From JAJEFO01 sp022819605 (GTDB taxonomy: Bacteria; Pseudomonadota; Alphaproteobacteria; Rhodobacterales; Rhodobacteraceae), in contig OZ244901.1 in assembly GCA_965221545.1 (NCBI GenBank), positions 3,224,001 to 3,288,000 on the forward strand: a stretch of DNA of 64,000 nucleotides. The letters run 5' to 3'. A program made the position numbers and the translations under genes. The notes beneath the pieces are model-generated. The model made no database searches. It was not told where the DNA came from and was given only the letters and a program-made list of their open reading frames with translations. Positions 1 to 8,225 of the stretch are shown piece by piece. The first letter of the stretch is position 1. Every line of letters begins with the position of its first letter.

Positions 1-404
1 AGTTCCTGGATCCGCTTCACCATGGAACGAAGGCCGTTCGAACGCTGCGACGTCAGGTGCTCCTCCAATCCAAGGCGATTCAGTTCGGCACGGGCGTCAA
101 CGTTCAGGACTTCTCGCACGCTCAATCCCGAAAACAGCGCCTTCAGAACCGCAATCAGCCCGCGCACGATTACCGCATCGCTCTCGCCTTCGAAGGTGAA
201 GATCGCAGTGGCGCCCGTCCCTTCGACGTTCGGCACCAGCCAGACCTGGCTTGCGCAGCCCTCGACCTTCGTGGCCGGCACTTTCAGCGCCTCGTCCAGA
301 GGAGACATCGCCTTGCCCATATCGATGACGTGGCGATACCGATCCTGCCACTCGTCGAGGTAGTCGAAGGCATCCACGATTTCTTCGAATTCTTCCTGTG
401 CCAT
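1..404 (-). CDS. sufE: SufE family Fe-S cluster assembly sulfur acceptor (3' end outside window)
   Basis: SufE accepts persulfide sulfur from the cysteine desulfurase SufS and passes it to the SufBCD scaffold in the cytoplasm. Reading the minus strand from an ATG at 404 gives an open frame beginning MAQEEFEEIVDAFDY that runs off the window edge after about 134 residues. SufE proteins are usually about 140 residues, so only a few C-terminal residues are missing. The catalytic cysteine is Cys50 in the motif VEGCASQVWL, followed by a glycine-rich strand and the helix carrying the typical sequence LSVREVLNV. No other suf gene is in view, so it is probably a stand-alone copy, as is common in alphaproteobacteria. 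It is divergent from the lipoprotein gene at 791. Confidence 0.93.
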   Translation of the reverse strand, partial: MAQEEFEEIVDAFDYLDEWQDRYRHVIDMGKAMSPLDEALKVPATKVEGCASQVWLVPNVEGTGATAIFTFEGESDAVIVRGLIAVLKALFSGLSVREVLNVDARAELNRLGLEEHLTSQRSNGLRSMVKRIQE

Positions 405-790
405 GGACTTCCAATTAAGGCGAGTCCCGTTCAAGGTCCAGAGCCGGACGCCTCTCGAACCCCGCAGCCGGGCCGGCAGTTGCGGAAGGGGCGAGGGCCA
501 GAAGCTTGTGGCCTTGAGCTTGCCGTATTGTGCCTTGTCGTGTGTGCCGCGTGTGCTATTCATGCCGTGCCATGAGAGCAAGTCTGCGCACTCCGATCTC
601 AGGTTCGCTCAATTCTTGGCTTCCGGCCACGCCGCGACGCCCGCCCAAGCGGCATGGCGTCTGGGATTGGGGCTCGTGAATGTCGATGGCGTTTTGTTGG
701 AGACCCGATGATACGCAAAAACATGTCGAAGGGAGATCGCGCAATCCTGTCAGTCCATCGACATATCTCCCAAGAACAAGGGCAAGGACA
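405..790. other. Divergent intergenic region, no gene recognised
   Basis: About 390 bases separate sufE (leftward) from the lipoprotein gene (rightward). Open frames here have no recognisable domain or ribosome binding site. The region must carry the promoters for both genes, but no convincing -35/-10 pair could be chosen by eye. Confidence 0.5.
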
Positions 791-1249
791 ATGACGTCAC
801 GCAGGTTTATCCTGATGGGTCTTTTGGCAAACGGCTTGTCAGGATGCGACGCTCTCCCGCGCATCGGCGGATGGCAATCAGAACCCATTTCGGACTCTAA
901 GGGAGACGAGCTTCAAGCTGCGAACGAAGACATTCGTCCCCGGGTTGCCGAAATCACGTCCCTTGCCGTCGAAGACGTGACGGCCGGTGCCATCGTTCTC
1001 GCGACCGCCCTGCCCGCGACTCAAGGCTGGTTCGAGCCCGAGCTCGTCAATGATGCGCCCAACGGCAAGCCGGTCGACGGCGTCCTTTCCTACAGCTTCC
1101 GTGCGGTGCCGCCGCGCGAAACACAGCCCCAGTCGACGCAGCGGTCACGGGTGCTCACCGTCGCTCTCTTCATCCCGGATGCCCGTCTCGCCAATGTACG
1201 GAGCATCAGGGTGAACGGAGCGCAGAATTCAAAGTCCGTTCGGCCCTGA
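791..1249 (+). CDS. Small putative lipoprotein, function unknown
   Basis: This 152-residue protein starts MTSRRFILMGLLANGLSGCD: a charged n-region, a short hydrophobic stretch and a lipobox (LSGC) with the lipidated cysteine at residue 19, so it is predicted to be anchored in the inner or outer membrane. The mature part has no recognised domain. It contains a region with alternating hydrophobic residues (VEDVTAGAIVLATALP, then VLTVALFIPDARL) that suggests a beta-rich fold. The ATG at 791 was chosen over an in-frame start at 680 because the upstream extension lacks a signal sequence and coding character. Neighbours (sufE, rnd) give no clue to its role. The gene itself is fairly secure, its function is not. 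Confidence 0.65.
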   Translation: MTSRRFILMGLLANGLSGCDALPRIGGWQSEPISDSKGDELQAANEDIRPRVAEITSLAVEDVTAGAIVLATALPATQGWFEPELVNDAPNGKPVDGVLSYSFRAVPPRETQPQSTQRSRVLTVALFIPDARLANVRSIRVNGAQNSKSVRP

Positions 1250-1276
1250 CAATCGGACCGCTGCCCTCGGCGCGAA

Positions 1277-2434
1277 TCAGACTTCGAACACTTCGACCGA
1301 CGTCCCATTGGCACGAAGGGCGAGCTTGCCCTTGCAAAGGCCAAGCGCTTCTTCGCCGAACGCTTTCCGCCTCCAGCCCGTCATGGGCTGGCCATCGTAG
1401 TTGCCGGCCGCAATTTCATCCAGTTCGGAAGATGTCGCGATCAACTTCTGCGCAACACCGAGTTCCTCCGACTTTGCGTTGAGCAGCACGCGCAACAGGC
1501 TTGCGAGAGCAGGATTCACCTGTGCCTGGCCGCGTCGGCGTTCCGAATTCGGCAGTTGGTCGTCAGGCGCCTCGATTCCCGCTTTCACGGCAGCGAGCAA
1601 TCCATTCGCAATTTCGCCCCGTCGAGCGTTTTGCAGCAGGCGCCGGGATCGGCCGAGCTGTTCAATTGTCCGAGGCTTTGTCGACGCCAGTTCCAGAATT
1701 GCGTCATCCTTGATCACGCGGTTGCGCGGAATGTTCTTGTCCCGGGCATAGGTTTCACGAAATCGCGCAAGCTCTCGCACGATGGCAAGGTGCCGACCCG
1801 AATCGGATCGGGTCTTGACGCGCCGCCACGCTTCATCAGGCTCGACTGCATAGGTTGCCGGGTCGACAAGCACGGCGAGTTCCTCTTCGACCCAGGATCG
1901 TCGTCCGGACGCGTCCAGTTCCGCAGAAAGTTGTTCATAGATGTCGCGCAAATGCGTCACGTCCGCCAACGCATAGCGCTTTTGCGCATTGCTGAGCGGA
2001 CGGCGCGACCAGTCGGTGAAGCGCGAGGACTTGTCGAGTTCAGCCTGCGCGATGTTTCGGACGAGCGTTTCGTACCCGACCTGCTCGCCGAATCCCGCCA
2101 CCATGGCAGCAACCTGCGTGTCGAAGAGCGGCAACGGAATGACCCCGCCTTCGACGAAGAATATCTCGATGTCCTGCCGGGCCGCATGAAAGACCTTGGT
2201 CACATTCTCGTTGCCAAAAAGCTCGTACAGCGGATCGAGGGTCAGGCCGCGTTCCAGCGGATCAACCAGAACGGCATCGTCTTCGGATGTTCCCGGCACT
2301 GCCAGCTGCACGAGGCACAGCTTGGAGAAATAGGTCCGATCCCGCATGAACTCGGTGTCTACTGTCACGTACGGAGCCGAAGACGCTTTCCTGCAGAACA
2401 CGTCGAGTTCCTGCGTTGTGGTGATCGTATTCAT
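1277..2434 (-). CDS. rnd: Ribonuclease D
   Basis: RNase D is a 3'-5' exoribonuclease that trims tRNA precursors and other structured RNAs. The 385-residue protein has the DEDD exonuclease domain first: Exo I VDTEFMRDR (Asp26, Glu28), Exo II in the segment FHAARQDIEIF, and Exo III near YALADVTHL. One or two HRDC-like helical domains follow (residues about 205-370), the normal plan for a family of about 375-390 residues. The start is ATG 2434, one base after the purN stop (2436), so purM-purN-rnd looks like a single leftward operon. A longer in-frame start at 2488 lies inside purN and is unlikely. Confidence 0.93.
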   Translation of the reverse strand: MNTITTTQELDVFCRKASSAPYVTVDTEFMRDRTYFSKLCLVQLAVPGTSEDDAVLVDPLERGLTLDPLYELFGNENVTKVFHAARQDIEIFFVEGGVIPLPLFDTQVAAMVAGFGEQVGYETLVRNIAQAELDKSSRFTDWSRRPLSNAQKRYALADVTHLRDIYEQLSAELDASGRRSWVEEELAVLVDPATYAVEPDEAWRRVKTRSDSGRHLAIVRELARFRETYARDKNIPRNRVIKDDAILELASTKPRTIEQLGRSRRLLQNARRGEIANGLLAAVKAGIEAPDDQLPNSERRRGQAQVNPALASLLRVLLNAKSEELGVAQKLIATSSELDEIAAGNYDGQPMTGWRRKAFGEEALGLCKGKLALRANGTSVEVFEV

Positions 2435-2435
2435 C

Positions 2436-3083
2436 TCAGTGCATATTCCCCGTGCCTGTTCCGGGCGCCGCACCGACTTTCGGCGCAATTCCCTCGGGCA
2501 AGTAAACTGGCGATCTGTCGCCGTCCGCGAATCGACGCAAGACCGCCGGATAAAGCTGGTGCTCCGCAGTCAGTACACGGGCCGCTAGCACATCGGCCGT
2601 ATCGCCGAAATTGATAGGTACGCGCGCCTGTCCCAGAACCGGACCGGAATCAAGCTCGTCTGTGACCTCATGAACCGTGCATCCCGCCTCGTCGTCGCCG
2701 GCCGCGATTGCGCGGGCATGCGTGTCAAGGCCAGGGTACTTCGGAAGGAGCGACGGGTGGATGTTCAGGATGCGGCCGGACCAGCGCCTTGTGAATTCGG
2801 GGGTAAGTATGCGCATGAACCCGGCAAGGCAGATGATGTCCGGTCGGACAGCTTCAAGGCGCCCGGTCATTGCGCACTCGAATGCAGCCCTGTCGCCTCG
2901 AAACGGACGGTGATCCACGACTGCACTCTCTACATCCATCTCCCTGGCCCGTTTCAGCCCGCCGGCATCCGGCTCGTTCGACAGCACGAGCACCGGGCGC
3001 GCAGGGTGGTTGCCGACCATGTCCCGCACGAGCGCCACCATATTCGAGCCGCCGCCGGATACGAGGATGGCGATCCGCCTCAA
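2436..3083 (-). CDS. purN: Phosphoribosylglycinamide formyltransferase (GART)
   Basis: PurN transfers a formyl group from 10-formyl-THF to GAR, the third step of de novo purine synthesis. The 215-residue protein begins MRRIAILVSGGGSNMVALV, the phosphate-binding N-terminus of the family. It keeps the catalytic triad: Asn107 and His109 in ILNIHPSLLPKYPGLD and Asp145 in HEVTDELDSGP, only one residue off the E. coli numbering 106/108/144. The ATG at 3083 overlaps the purM stop by four bases (ATGA), indicating translational coupling. The C-terminal tail is slightly extended with a Gly/Thr-rich end. The purM-purN pairing is typical of alphaproteobacteria. Confidence 0.97.
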   Translation of the reverse strand: MRRIAILVSGGGSNMVALVRDMVGNHPARPVLVLSNEPDAGGLKRAREMDVESAVVDHRPFRGDRAAFECAMTGRLEAVRPDIICLAGFMRILTPEFTRRWSGRILNIHPSLLPKYPGLDTHARAIAAGDDEAGCTVHEVTDELDSGPVLGQARVPINFGDTADVLAARVLTAEHQLYPAVLRRFADGDRSPVYLPEGIAPKVGAAPGTGTGNMH

Positions 3084-4120
3084 AGCAACTTGCCTTGAAA
3101 GGCGACATCGTTGCCCGCGACCACCCTGCCAATCCGGAACACTCGATGCCCGGCTTCGGCAAACGTCGCTGCAGCGCAGTCGACCGACGCCTCAGGCGTG
3201 ACCGCAACCATTCCGATTCCGGCATTGAAGGTTCGCAGCAATTCCGATTCGGCAAGACCGCCCTCTTCGGCGAGCCATGCAAAGACCGGGGGCAAGTCCC
3301 ACGTGCCGAGATCGATTTCGGCGCCGAGACCGTCGGGCAACGCCCGCGGCACGTTCTCGGTCAAGCCGCCGCCAGTGATGTGCGCCAGTCCTCGCAATGC
3401 GCCCTCCCGGAAGGCGCTGACGGCACCTCGGACATAGAGCCGGGTCGGTGCCAGCAACGCCTCGCCCAGCGAGCCGGCCGCCCAAGGGCACGCGTCATCC
3501 CAGGAGCAGCCGTGCTCTTCCACGATCCGGCGAACCAATGAATATCCGTTAGAGTGCACGCCGTCGCTGGCAAGTCCGAGCAGCACGTCTCCTTCGGAAA
3601 CCCCGGCAGGCAGGCCTCGCCCTCTCTCCATTGCGCCGACAGCAAAGCCTGCGAGGTCGAAGTCGTCATCCGCGTACATCCCGGGCATTTCGGCAGTTTC
3701 ACCGCCAATCAGGGCACATCCCGACCGTGCACAGCCTTCGGCGATTCCCTCGATCACCTGCGCCGCACGGTCGACATCGAGACGCCCGGTCGCAAGATAG
3801 TCGAGGAAGAAAAGCGGCTCGGCACCCTGACAAACCAAGTCGTTGACGCACATTGCCACGAGATCGATGCCGACGCCGCCAAGTTGGCCAGCCTCGATTG
3901 CGACCTTCAGCTTGGTTCCGACGCCATCGGTCGCGGCCACGATGATCGGATCCTCGTATCCTGCCGCCTTGAGGTCGAACATGCCGCCGAATCCGCCCAG
4001 TCCAGCAACACTGCCGGGGCGAGTGGTTCGAGCGGAAGCGGGCTTGATTCGTTCGACCAGCGCGTTGCCCGCCTCGATGTCCACGCCTGCATCGGCATAG
4101 GTGAGACCGCCTGTGGCCAT
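3080..4120 (-). CDS. purM: Phosphoribosylformylglycinamidine cyclo-ligase (AIR synthetase)
   Basis: PurM closes the imidazole ring of FGAM with ATP to give AIR in purine synthesis. At 346 residues it has the family length. Visible motifs include YADAGVDIEAGNALVERIK at the N-terminus, the glycine-rich GGFGGMFDL, the ATP-binding TDGVGTKLKVA, and the segments GGETAEMPGMY and LGLASDGVHSNGYSLVR. The ATG at 4120 follows a strong ribosome binding site (ggagaagga). It is the first gene of the leftward purM-purN-rnd operon and is divergent from the tRNA gene at 4231, which leaves about 110 bases for its promoter. Confidence 0.97.
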   Translation of the reverse strand: MATGGLTYADAGVDIEAGNALVERIKPASARTTRPGSVAGLGGFGGMFDLKAAGYEDPIIVAATDGVGTKLKVAIEAGQLGGVGIDLVAMCVNDLVCQGAEPLFFLDYLATGRLDVDRAAQVIEGIAEGCARSGCALIGGETAEMPGMYADDDFDLAGFAVGAMERGRGLPAGVSEGDVLLGLASDGVHSNGYSLVRRIVEEHGCSWDDACPWAAGSLGEALLAPTRLYVRGAVSAFREGALRGLAHITGGGLTENVPRALPDGLGAEIDLGTWDLPPVFAWLAEEGGLAESELLRTFNAGIGMVAVTPEASVDCAAATFAEAGHRVFRIGRVVAGNDVAFQGKLL

Positions 4121-4230
4121 GCGTGTCCTTCTCCAGTTTGGGGTGCGGATACCGGAACGCTGCCTCGGTGTCCACGAGAGGCACTGCGCTTGACCGTCGC
4201 GCCCGGTCTGTTATCCCCTCTCCAGAGGTC

Positions 4231-4307
4231 GGGCCTGTAGCTCAATTGATTAGAGCAGTGCGCTCATAACGCATTGGTTGGGGGTTTGAGTCCCTCCGGG
4301 CCCACCA
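4231..4307 (+). tRNA. tRNA with CAU anticodon (tRNA-Ile2 or elongator tRNA-Met)
   Basis: A full cloverleaf of 77 bases with encoded CCA is visible. The acceptor stem pairs 4231-4237 with 4297-4303, with A as discriminator. The anticodon stem is gtgcg/cgcat with loop ctcataa, anticodon CAT at 4265-4267. The T arm contains ggtttgagtcc. A CAU tRNA starting GGGCCTG is usually either the lysidine-modified isoleucine tRNA for AUA or elongator methionine, and I cannot settle this by eye. It is not an initiator, because the 1-72 pair is G-C and the three G-C pairs of the initiator anticodon stem are absent. Confidence 0.95.
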
Positions 4308-5041
4308 TTCGCACGGATGCCGGATTGCCGCAGCGCGATGTCGGATGCCAACGACACGCTGACGTTGGGGCATGTCCGCGCTAAGGCGTCTCGCCATTGC
4401 TTACGATCGTCCATTGCCGAGGCGCTGCCGACACTCGACTGGAAATCATGTTTGCTCCAGCAAAGTGCCAGTGCATCAAAAGGCATCACGCTTCAGCAGG
4501 TACTTTGCGGCACACGCATGGAATGATCGCAGTTCCAGCACTGGTTCGGATAGAATTACGTGCGACAAATTAGCGCGTGACTTGGAATGGACATCAATCA
4601 TCTCACGAATTCCTGCAGATTTACATCGAGAGTTTCTCCATCGGAATGAAGTCGAATTTCATCGGTGCCTTCGTCACCAATGTACAGGATTGATATGCGT
4701 GCCTTGGTGCGGCAACATGGGGAAACGGTGACGATGCAATAGTTGATCCAGACATGCCAAGGCTAAGGAAAGTGCTCCCGGATCCAAGTTAAGCGTCATT
4801 ATTCCGGTGCCGTAATTTCATGGAAACACATTGATCTGGATTGACCTAAAAACTGCATTGGCACACGAGTTTGTAATCGATGCCAATGCCCGAATTTGTC
4901 CAGAGATGAAAGTACTTGCACAATGCTTCGGAAATTCCTCTTTTGCCTAGAATTCGGAGTTGCGTTTCAACCAATACAAATGTAGCACAAACAATCATTG
5001 CCGATGTGGCAGTCTATGCCATCGCAGCCAAGGAGAATCGC
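4308..5041. other. Long AT-richer intergenic region, no gene recognised
   Basis: Some 730 bases between the tRNA and the H-NS-like gene contain no reading frame with a recognisable domain or a good ribosome binding site. The second half (about 4540-5030) is visibly richer in A and T than its surroundings, a composition typical of promoters bound by H-NS-type proteins, so autoregulation of the next gene is possible. I see no tRNA, riboswitch or transposon end here. Confidence 0.5.
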
Positions 5042-5374
5042 ATGGCAACGAAATTCAACCTCGGAAAGCTCTCCGAAAGAGAACTGAAGGCGCTCAAACG
5101 CGGCGTCGAAAACGAACTCAAGACCAGCCGGGCGCGCACGATTGCAGCCGCGACGAAAGAACTTCAGGACGCGGCCCAGAAAATCGCAAAAAAGCACGGC
5201 CTGCCTGTCAGCGAAGTCTTGGGCAAGAAAGGAAAAAACCGCAAATCCCCTGTACCGCCGAAGTATCGGAACCCGAACGATCCCAGCCAGACCTGGTCCG
5301 GCCGTGGACGCCAGCCAGGATGGTTCAGAGAGGCAAGAGACAAAGGCAAGTCAGCCAAGAGCCTCGAAATCTGA
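5042..5374 (+). CDS. H-NS family nucleoid protein (HvrA-like)
   Basis: This 110-residue protein fits the H-NS/HvrA/MvaT-like architecture. An N-terminal coiled-coil oligomerisation helix covers residues about 5-50 (LSERELKALKRGVENELKTS), followed by a basic linker (GKKGKNRKSP) and the C-terminal DNA-binding domain with the diagnostic motif YRNPNDPSQTWSGRGRQPGW. Members bind the minor groove of AT-rich DNA and silence or modulate genes; HvrA in Rhodobacter modulates photosynthesis and nitrogen genes. The ATG at 5042 has a near-perfect ribosome binding site (aaggag, eight bases upstream). It is a single-gene unit, ended by the terminator at 5386. Which member of the family it is cannot be told by eye. 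Confidence 0.92.
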   Translation: MATKFNLGKLSERELKALKRGVENELKTSRARTIAAATKELQDAAQKIAKKHGLPVSEVLGKKGKNRKSPVPPKYRNPNDPSQTWSGRGRQPGWFREARDKGKSAKSLEI

Positions 5375-5385
5375 AATTGAGAATT

Positions 5386-5411
5386 GGGCGGCATTATTTG
5401 CCGCCCTTTTT
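5386..5411 (+). terminator. Rho-independent terminator of the H-NS-like gene
   Basis: A perfect 8-bp stem (gggcggca at 5386-5393 with tgccgccc at 5399-5406), a 5-base loop and a run of five T follow the stop codon by 11 bases. On the opposite strand the hairpin lacks a T run, and the T tract touches the stop codon of the leftward kinase gene. Confidence 0.9.
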
Positions 5412-6727
5412 CACCTTGGAATCGAAATCTCGGCCTTTAGGCCGCCTAAATCCCTGCTCTCCGAAAGTGACAAAGTTCCACCATGCTGTCGCGCCGCATC
5501 TGCAGCAATTGACAGGCCAAGCCCCACACCCAAGCCGACATCTTGATTTCTGGCCGAATCAAGCCGGATGAAAGGCTTGAGCACGAATTCACGCTGATCT
5601 TCCGGAATGCCCGGCCCGCTGTCCTCCACAACAAACTTGATTCGATCCTTTGCAACTTGCGCAGATACCGTGGCGCGTCCGCCATATCGCACTGCATTGA
5701 CTATGAGGTTTTCGAGGGCGCGTTGCAGCGCCGCTGGACGCAGCATTGCGCGCCCCTCTCCTTCCAGCGCTCCAAGGACCACCGGCTCGCTTCGCGCGAA
5801 TCGATTCGTCAGCTTGCGCACGAATTCCAATGGATCAATTTGCACGGGCTCCTCCAAGGCGTCACCTTCCGCAAATGACAAAAAAGCCTCCAGCATGCCC
5901 TCCATGTCCTGAACGTCACGGCGCATCGCTTCCGTTTCGGTACTGTCATCCATGAGCGAAAGTCCAAGCTTCATCCTGGTCAATGGCGTCCTTAAATCGT
6001 GGCTTACCCCGGACAGCATCAATGTTCGCTGCTCGATTTGACGCTCAATTCGGCCGCGCATGTCGAGAAACGCCTTGCCTGCCAATCGCAGTTCGGCAGC
6101 GCCTCTCGGTTCGTACGGCACGACACGTCCCTTTCCGAAAGCCTCCGCTGCAATTGCAAGACGTCGAATCGGACGAATTTGGTTGCGCATGTACAAGAGC
6201 GCAATTGCCGACATCAAGAGCGCTGTAAACCCGATCAGGACAAGAAACTGATGCGGATTGCGCGCATTGAGCCGCCGCCGGGAGACGATCAGTTCGACCG
6301 GCCCCAACTCGGTGTTGACGGAAAGCCGGGCAAAGCCGTGAAGACCCACCAGATCAACTCCGAGCAATTGCCCTACCTCTCGATCAAGCGTTTCAATGAC
6401 GGTCTTGCCTGACAGGTCAAACCAGTCACGCCGCGTCACGTTTTCCGCGGCTCCGGAAGAGATTCGGATGCCTAGGGGTTCGGCGACCTCCAGTGCTCCA
6501 CCGAACGCGCTGTCCGAGTCCGGAGCATCAACATCGATTCGGCCAAGGATGAGCTTGATCTCGTGCGCCACGGCCACGGTCATCTGCTCGGTCACGCCCT
6601 CGTACAAGCGCTGGATGAACACGACCGTGACGACCACCATGATGACGGTCACGGGCACGAGCAGGATCAGAATCGAGCGCCCGTAAAAGGTCCTTGGCAT
6701 CCAGTGTTTCAGAAGCCGCGCAATCAT
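5411..6727 (-). CDS. EnvZ-type sensor histidine kinase
   Basis: A 438-residue inner-membrane sensor kinase. TM1 covers about residues 17-38, a periplasmic loop of about 120 residues follows, and TM2 covers about 160-181. A HAMP domain comes next, then the dimerisation domain with the phospho-accepting His243 in VSHDLRTPLTRMKLG, and an HATPase_c domain with N-box (ALENLIVNAVRYG), G1 (VEDSGPGIP) and G2 (GLGVGLGLSIAADA) motifs. The P-rich HDLRTPLTR box is that of EnvZ/osmolarity sensors. No response regulator gene adjoins it here, although such kinases are normally co-transcribed with an OmpR-type partner. The start at 6727 is divergent from the MBL gene at 6769. Confidence 0.93.
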   Translation of the reverse strand: MIARLLKHWMPRTFYGRSILILLVPVTVIMVVVTVVFIQRLYEGVTEQMTVAVAHEIKLILGRIDVDAPDSDSAFGGALEVAEPLGIRISSGAAENVTRRDWFDLSGKTVIETLDREVGQLLGVDLVGLHGFARLSVNTELGPVELIVSRRRLNARNPHQFLVLIGFTALLMSAIALLYMRNQIRPIRRLAIAAEAFGKGRVVPYEPRGAAELRLAGKAFLDMRGRIERQIEQRTLMLSGVSHDLRTPLTRMKLGLSLMDDSTETEAMRRDVQDMEGMLEAFLSFAEGDALEEPVQIDPLEFVRKLTNRFARSEPVVLGALEGEGRAMLRPAALQRALENLIVNAVRYGGRATVSAQVAKDRIKFVVEDSGPGIPEDQREFVLKPFIRLDSARNQDVGLGVGLGLSIAADAARQHGGTLSLSESRDLGGLKAEISIPR

Positions 6728-6768
6728 GCCATGACCCTAAGGGCGATGGAGCGGGAGAAAAAGGGCCG

Positions 6769-7662
6769 ATGGGCAAACCGCAAGCAGGGCATGTCCGAAC
6801 CGTTGGGGACGGGATTCGGTGCGTCCTTGCCCCGAACCCAGGCATGATGACCCATTGGGGAACGAACAGCTACATTGTCGGCGAGGGCCGGGTTGCAGTC
6901 ATAGATCCCGGGCCTGAAGACGAAGCCCATATTGATGCAATTTTGCGTGCAACGGCGGGCGAGCGCGTCACCCACATATTGATAACGCACGCGCATGCCG
7001 ACCACAGCCCGCTTGGCCGGACACTTGCCGAGAGAACCGGAGCAGCCGTGCTTGGTTTCGGGCCTCCCGAGGCCGGGCGAAGTGCAACCATGCAGCGTCT
7101 TGCGGAAGCGGGCCTCGCGGGCGGTGGCGAAGGCGTCGACACCCTGTTTCGCCCCGACATCCAGATTTCCGACGGCGACGTCGTCAACGGCGAGGACTGG
7201 CAGCTTGAAGTGATTCACTCGCCCGGCCACTTTGCCGGTCATCTTGCCTTTCGAATGGATGACGTGGTCTTCTCGGGCGATCACGTGATGGAATGGTCTT
7301 CCTCGCTCGTGTCGCCGCCCGACGGAAACGTCCGGGATTTCATGCAGACGTCTGAACGCCTGGCCCGCCTGGGAGCCCGTCGGTTCCTGTCCGGACATGG
7401 GCCCGACATTCTGGAACCGGAGGAGCGCCTTTCCTGGCTGATCAAGCATCGCCAGGCCCGGGCAGACGCGATCCTGGATGCACTGAACACGTCACGGCAA
7501 AGCGTCGAGAAAATCACGCGCAAGGTCTACACCGACACCCCGACTGCCATGCTGCCCGCTGCATCTCGAAACGTCTTTGCGCATCTCATCGATCTTGTCG
7601 AAAGGGGGTGGGCAACGGCACATCCAGAACTCGGACTGTCCGCACGATTTTCCCGAAACTGA
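6769..7662 (+). CDS. MBL-fold metallo-hydrolase (LACTB2-like)
   Basis: A 297-residue metallo-beta-lactamase-fold protein. It opens with the typical ATG-proximal block APNPGMMTHWGTNSYIVG and has the zinc motif ITHAHADHSPLG (HxHxDH), further ligands in HSPGHFAGHLAF and FSGDHVMEW, and a C-terminal winged-helix-like segment (about residues 225-290). This is the plan of the LACTB2/hydroxyacylglutathione-hydrolase-like group. The substrate is unknown; related proteins act as thioesterases or endoribonucleases. The ATG at 6769 was preferred to upstream starts because it has a good ribosome binding site (gagaaaaaggg) and does not run into the divergent kinase gene. Confidence 0.9.
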   Translation: MGKPQAGHVRTVGDGIRCVLAPNPGMMTHWGTNSYIVGEGRVAVIDPGPEDEAHIDAILRATAGERVTHILITHAHADHSPLGRTLAERTGAAVLGFGPPEAGRSATMQRLAEAGLAGGGEGVDTLFRPDIQISDGDVVNGEDWQLEVIHSPGHFAGHLAFRMDDVVFSGDHVMEWSSSLVSPPDGNVRDFMQTSERLARLGARRFLSGHGPDILEPEERLSWLIKHRQARADAILDALNTSRQSVEKITRKVYTDTPTAMLPAASRNVFAHLIDLVERGWATAHPELGLSARFSRN

Positions 7663-7784
7663 CCCCTGCGTTCATTTGAAGCCAGGTTCCGGAAAGGTCA
7701 TTGCAGTTGCGGCAGGCCACTGAATTTCGCCGTTCCTTCCCACTGGACGCGGTCCGCGAGCATTGCTATATCCACCGTCGGTTT

Positions 7785-7859
7785 TCCGGCGTAGCTCAGC
7801 GGTAGAGCAGTTGACTGTTAATCAATTGGTCGTTGGTTCGATCCCAACCGCCGGAGCCA
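7785..7859 (+). tRNA. tRNA-Asn (GTT)
   Basis: A 75-base cloverleaf with encoded CCA. The acceptor stem pairs 7785-7791 (tccggcg) with 7849-7855 (cgccgga), with G as discriminator. The anticodon stem is gttga/tcaat with loop ctgttaa, anticodon GTT at 7817-7819. The T arm is gttggttcgatcccaac. Confidence 0.97.
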
Positions 7860-7865
7860 ACAAAA

Positions 7866-7897
7866 CAAGGCCTTAGCGAAAAGTCGCTGAGGCCTTG
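7866..7897 (+). terminator. Hairpin after tRNA-Asn, probable processing or termination signal
   Basis: caaggccttagcg (7866-7878) pairs with cgctgaggccttg (7885-7897) through 13 positions including one G-U pair, with a 6-base loop. No T run follows, so it may be a transcript end-stabilising or Rho-assisted structure rather than a classical terminator. Confidence 0.55.
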
Positions 7898-8225
7898 ATC
7901 GCTTCCAGTCTTTCGAGTCTCGATGTCTTGAGACAATTTCCTGTGTTTGGCGATGCCAATCCCTTAGGTCTTGCTACGAAAGGTTGACGCCTTGCACTGT
8001 TCCGCTTTCGCGGCATGTCGACGTCAGGCAGTCGAATAGCCGGACAGGGCGAAATTCGATCTGCGTCCCGAGTGCGGCTCCACACGACAAGTCTGCATTC
8101 TTGGGACGCGTGCACCCAGCCTTGATCGGCTGGGCGCTTCCGCTGTGTCAACCGTTCGTCGCAAGCCCCGTTGCTTCCTCCCCGGTCGGGTGGTCGGGCC
8201 GGCTATCGCGCCGACCCGGGTGCAG
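7898..8225. other. Intergenic region downstream of tRNA-Asn and pobA
   Basis: No gene is recognised in this 330-base gap between convergent units. A short perfect inverted repeat, cccagcc (8115-8121) with ggctggg (8128-8134), lies about 95 bases beyond the pobA stop and could form a weak terminator without a T tract. Confidence 0.45.

Noticed and set aside
4372..4731. A 119-codon frame in the long gap before the H-NS-like gene
   Set aside because: No ribosome binding site, no recognisable domain, and residue composition looks random.
7873..8151. A 92-codon minus-strand frame between tRNA-Asn and pobA
   Set aside because: It overlaps the hairpin after the tRNA, has no start signal and no family resemblance.
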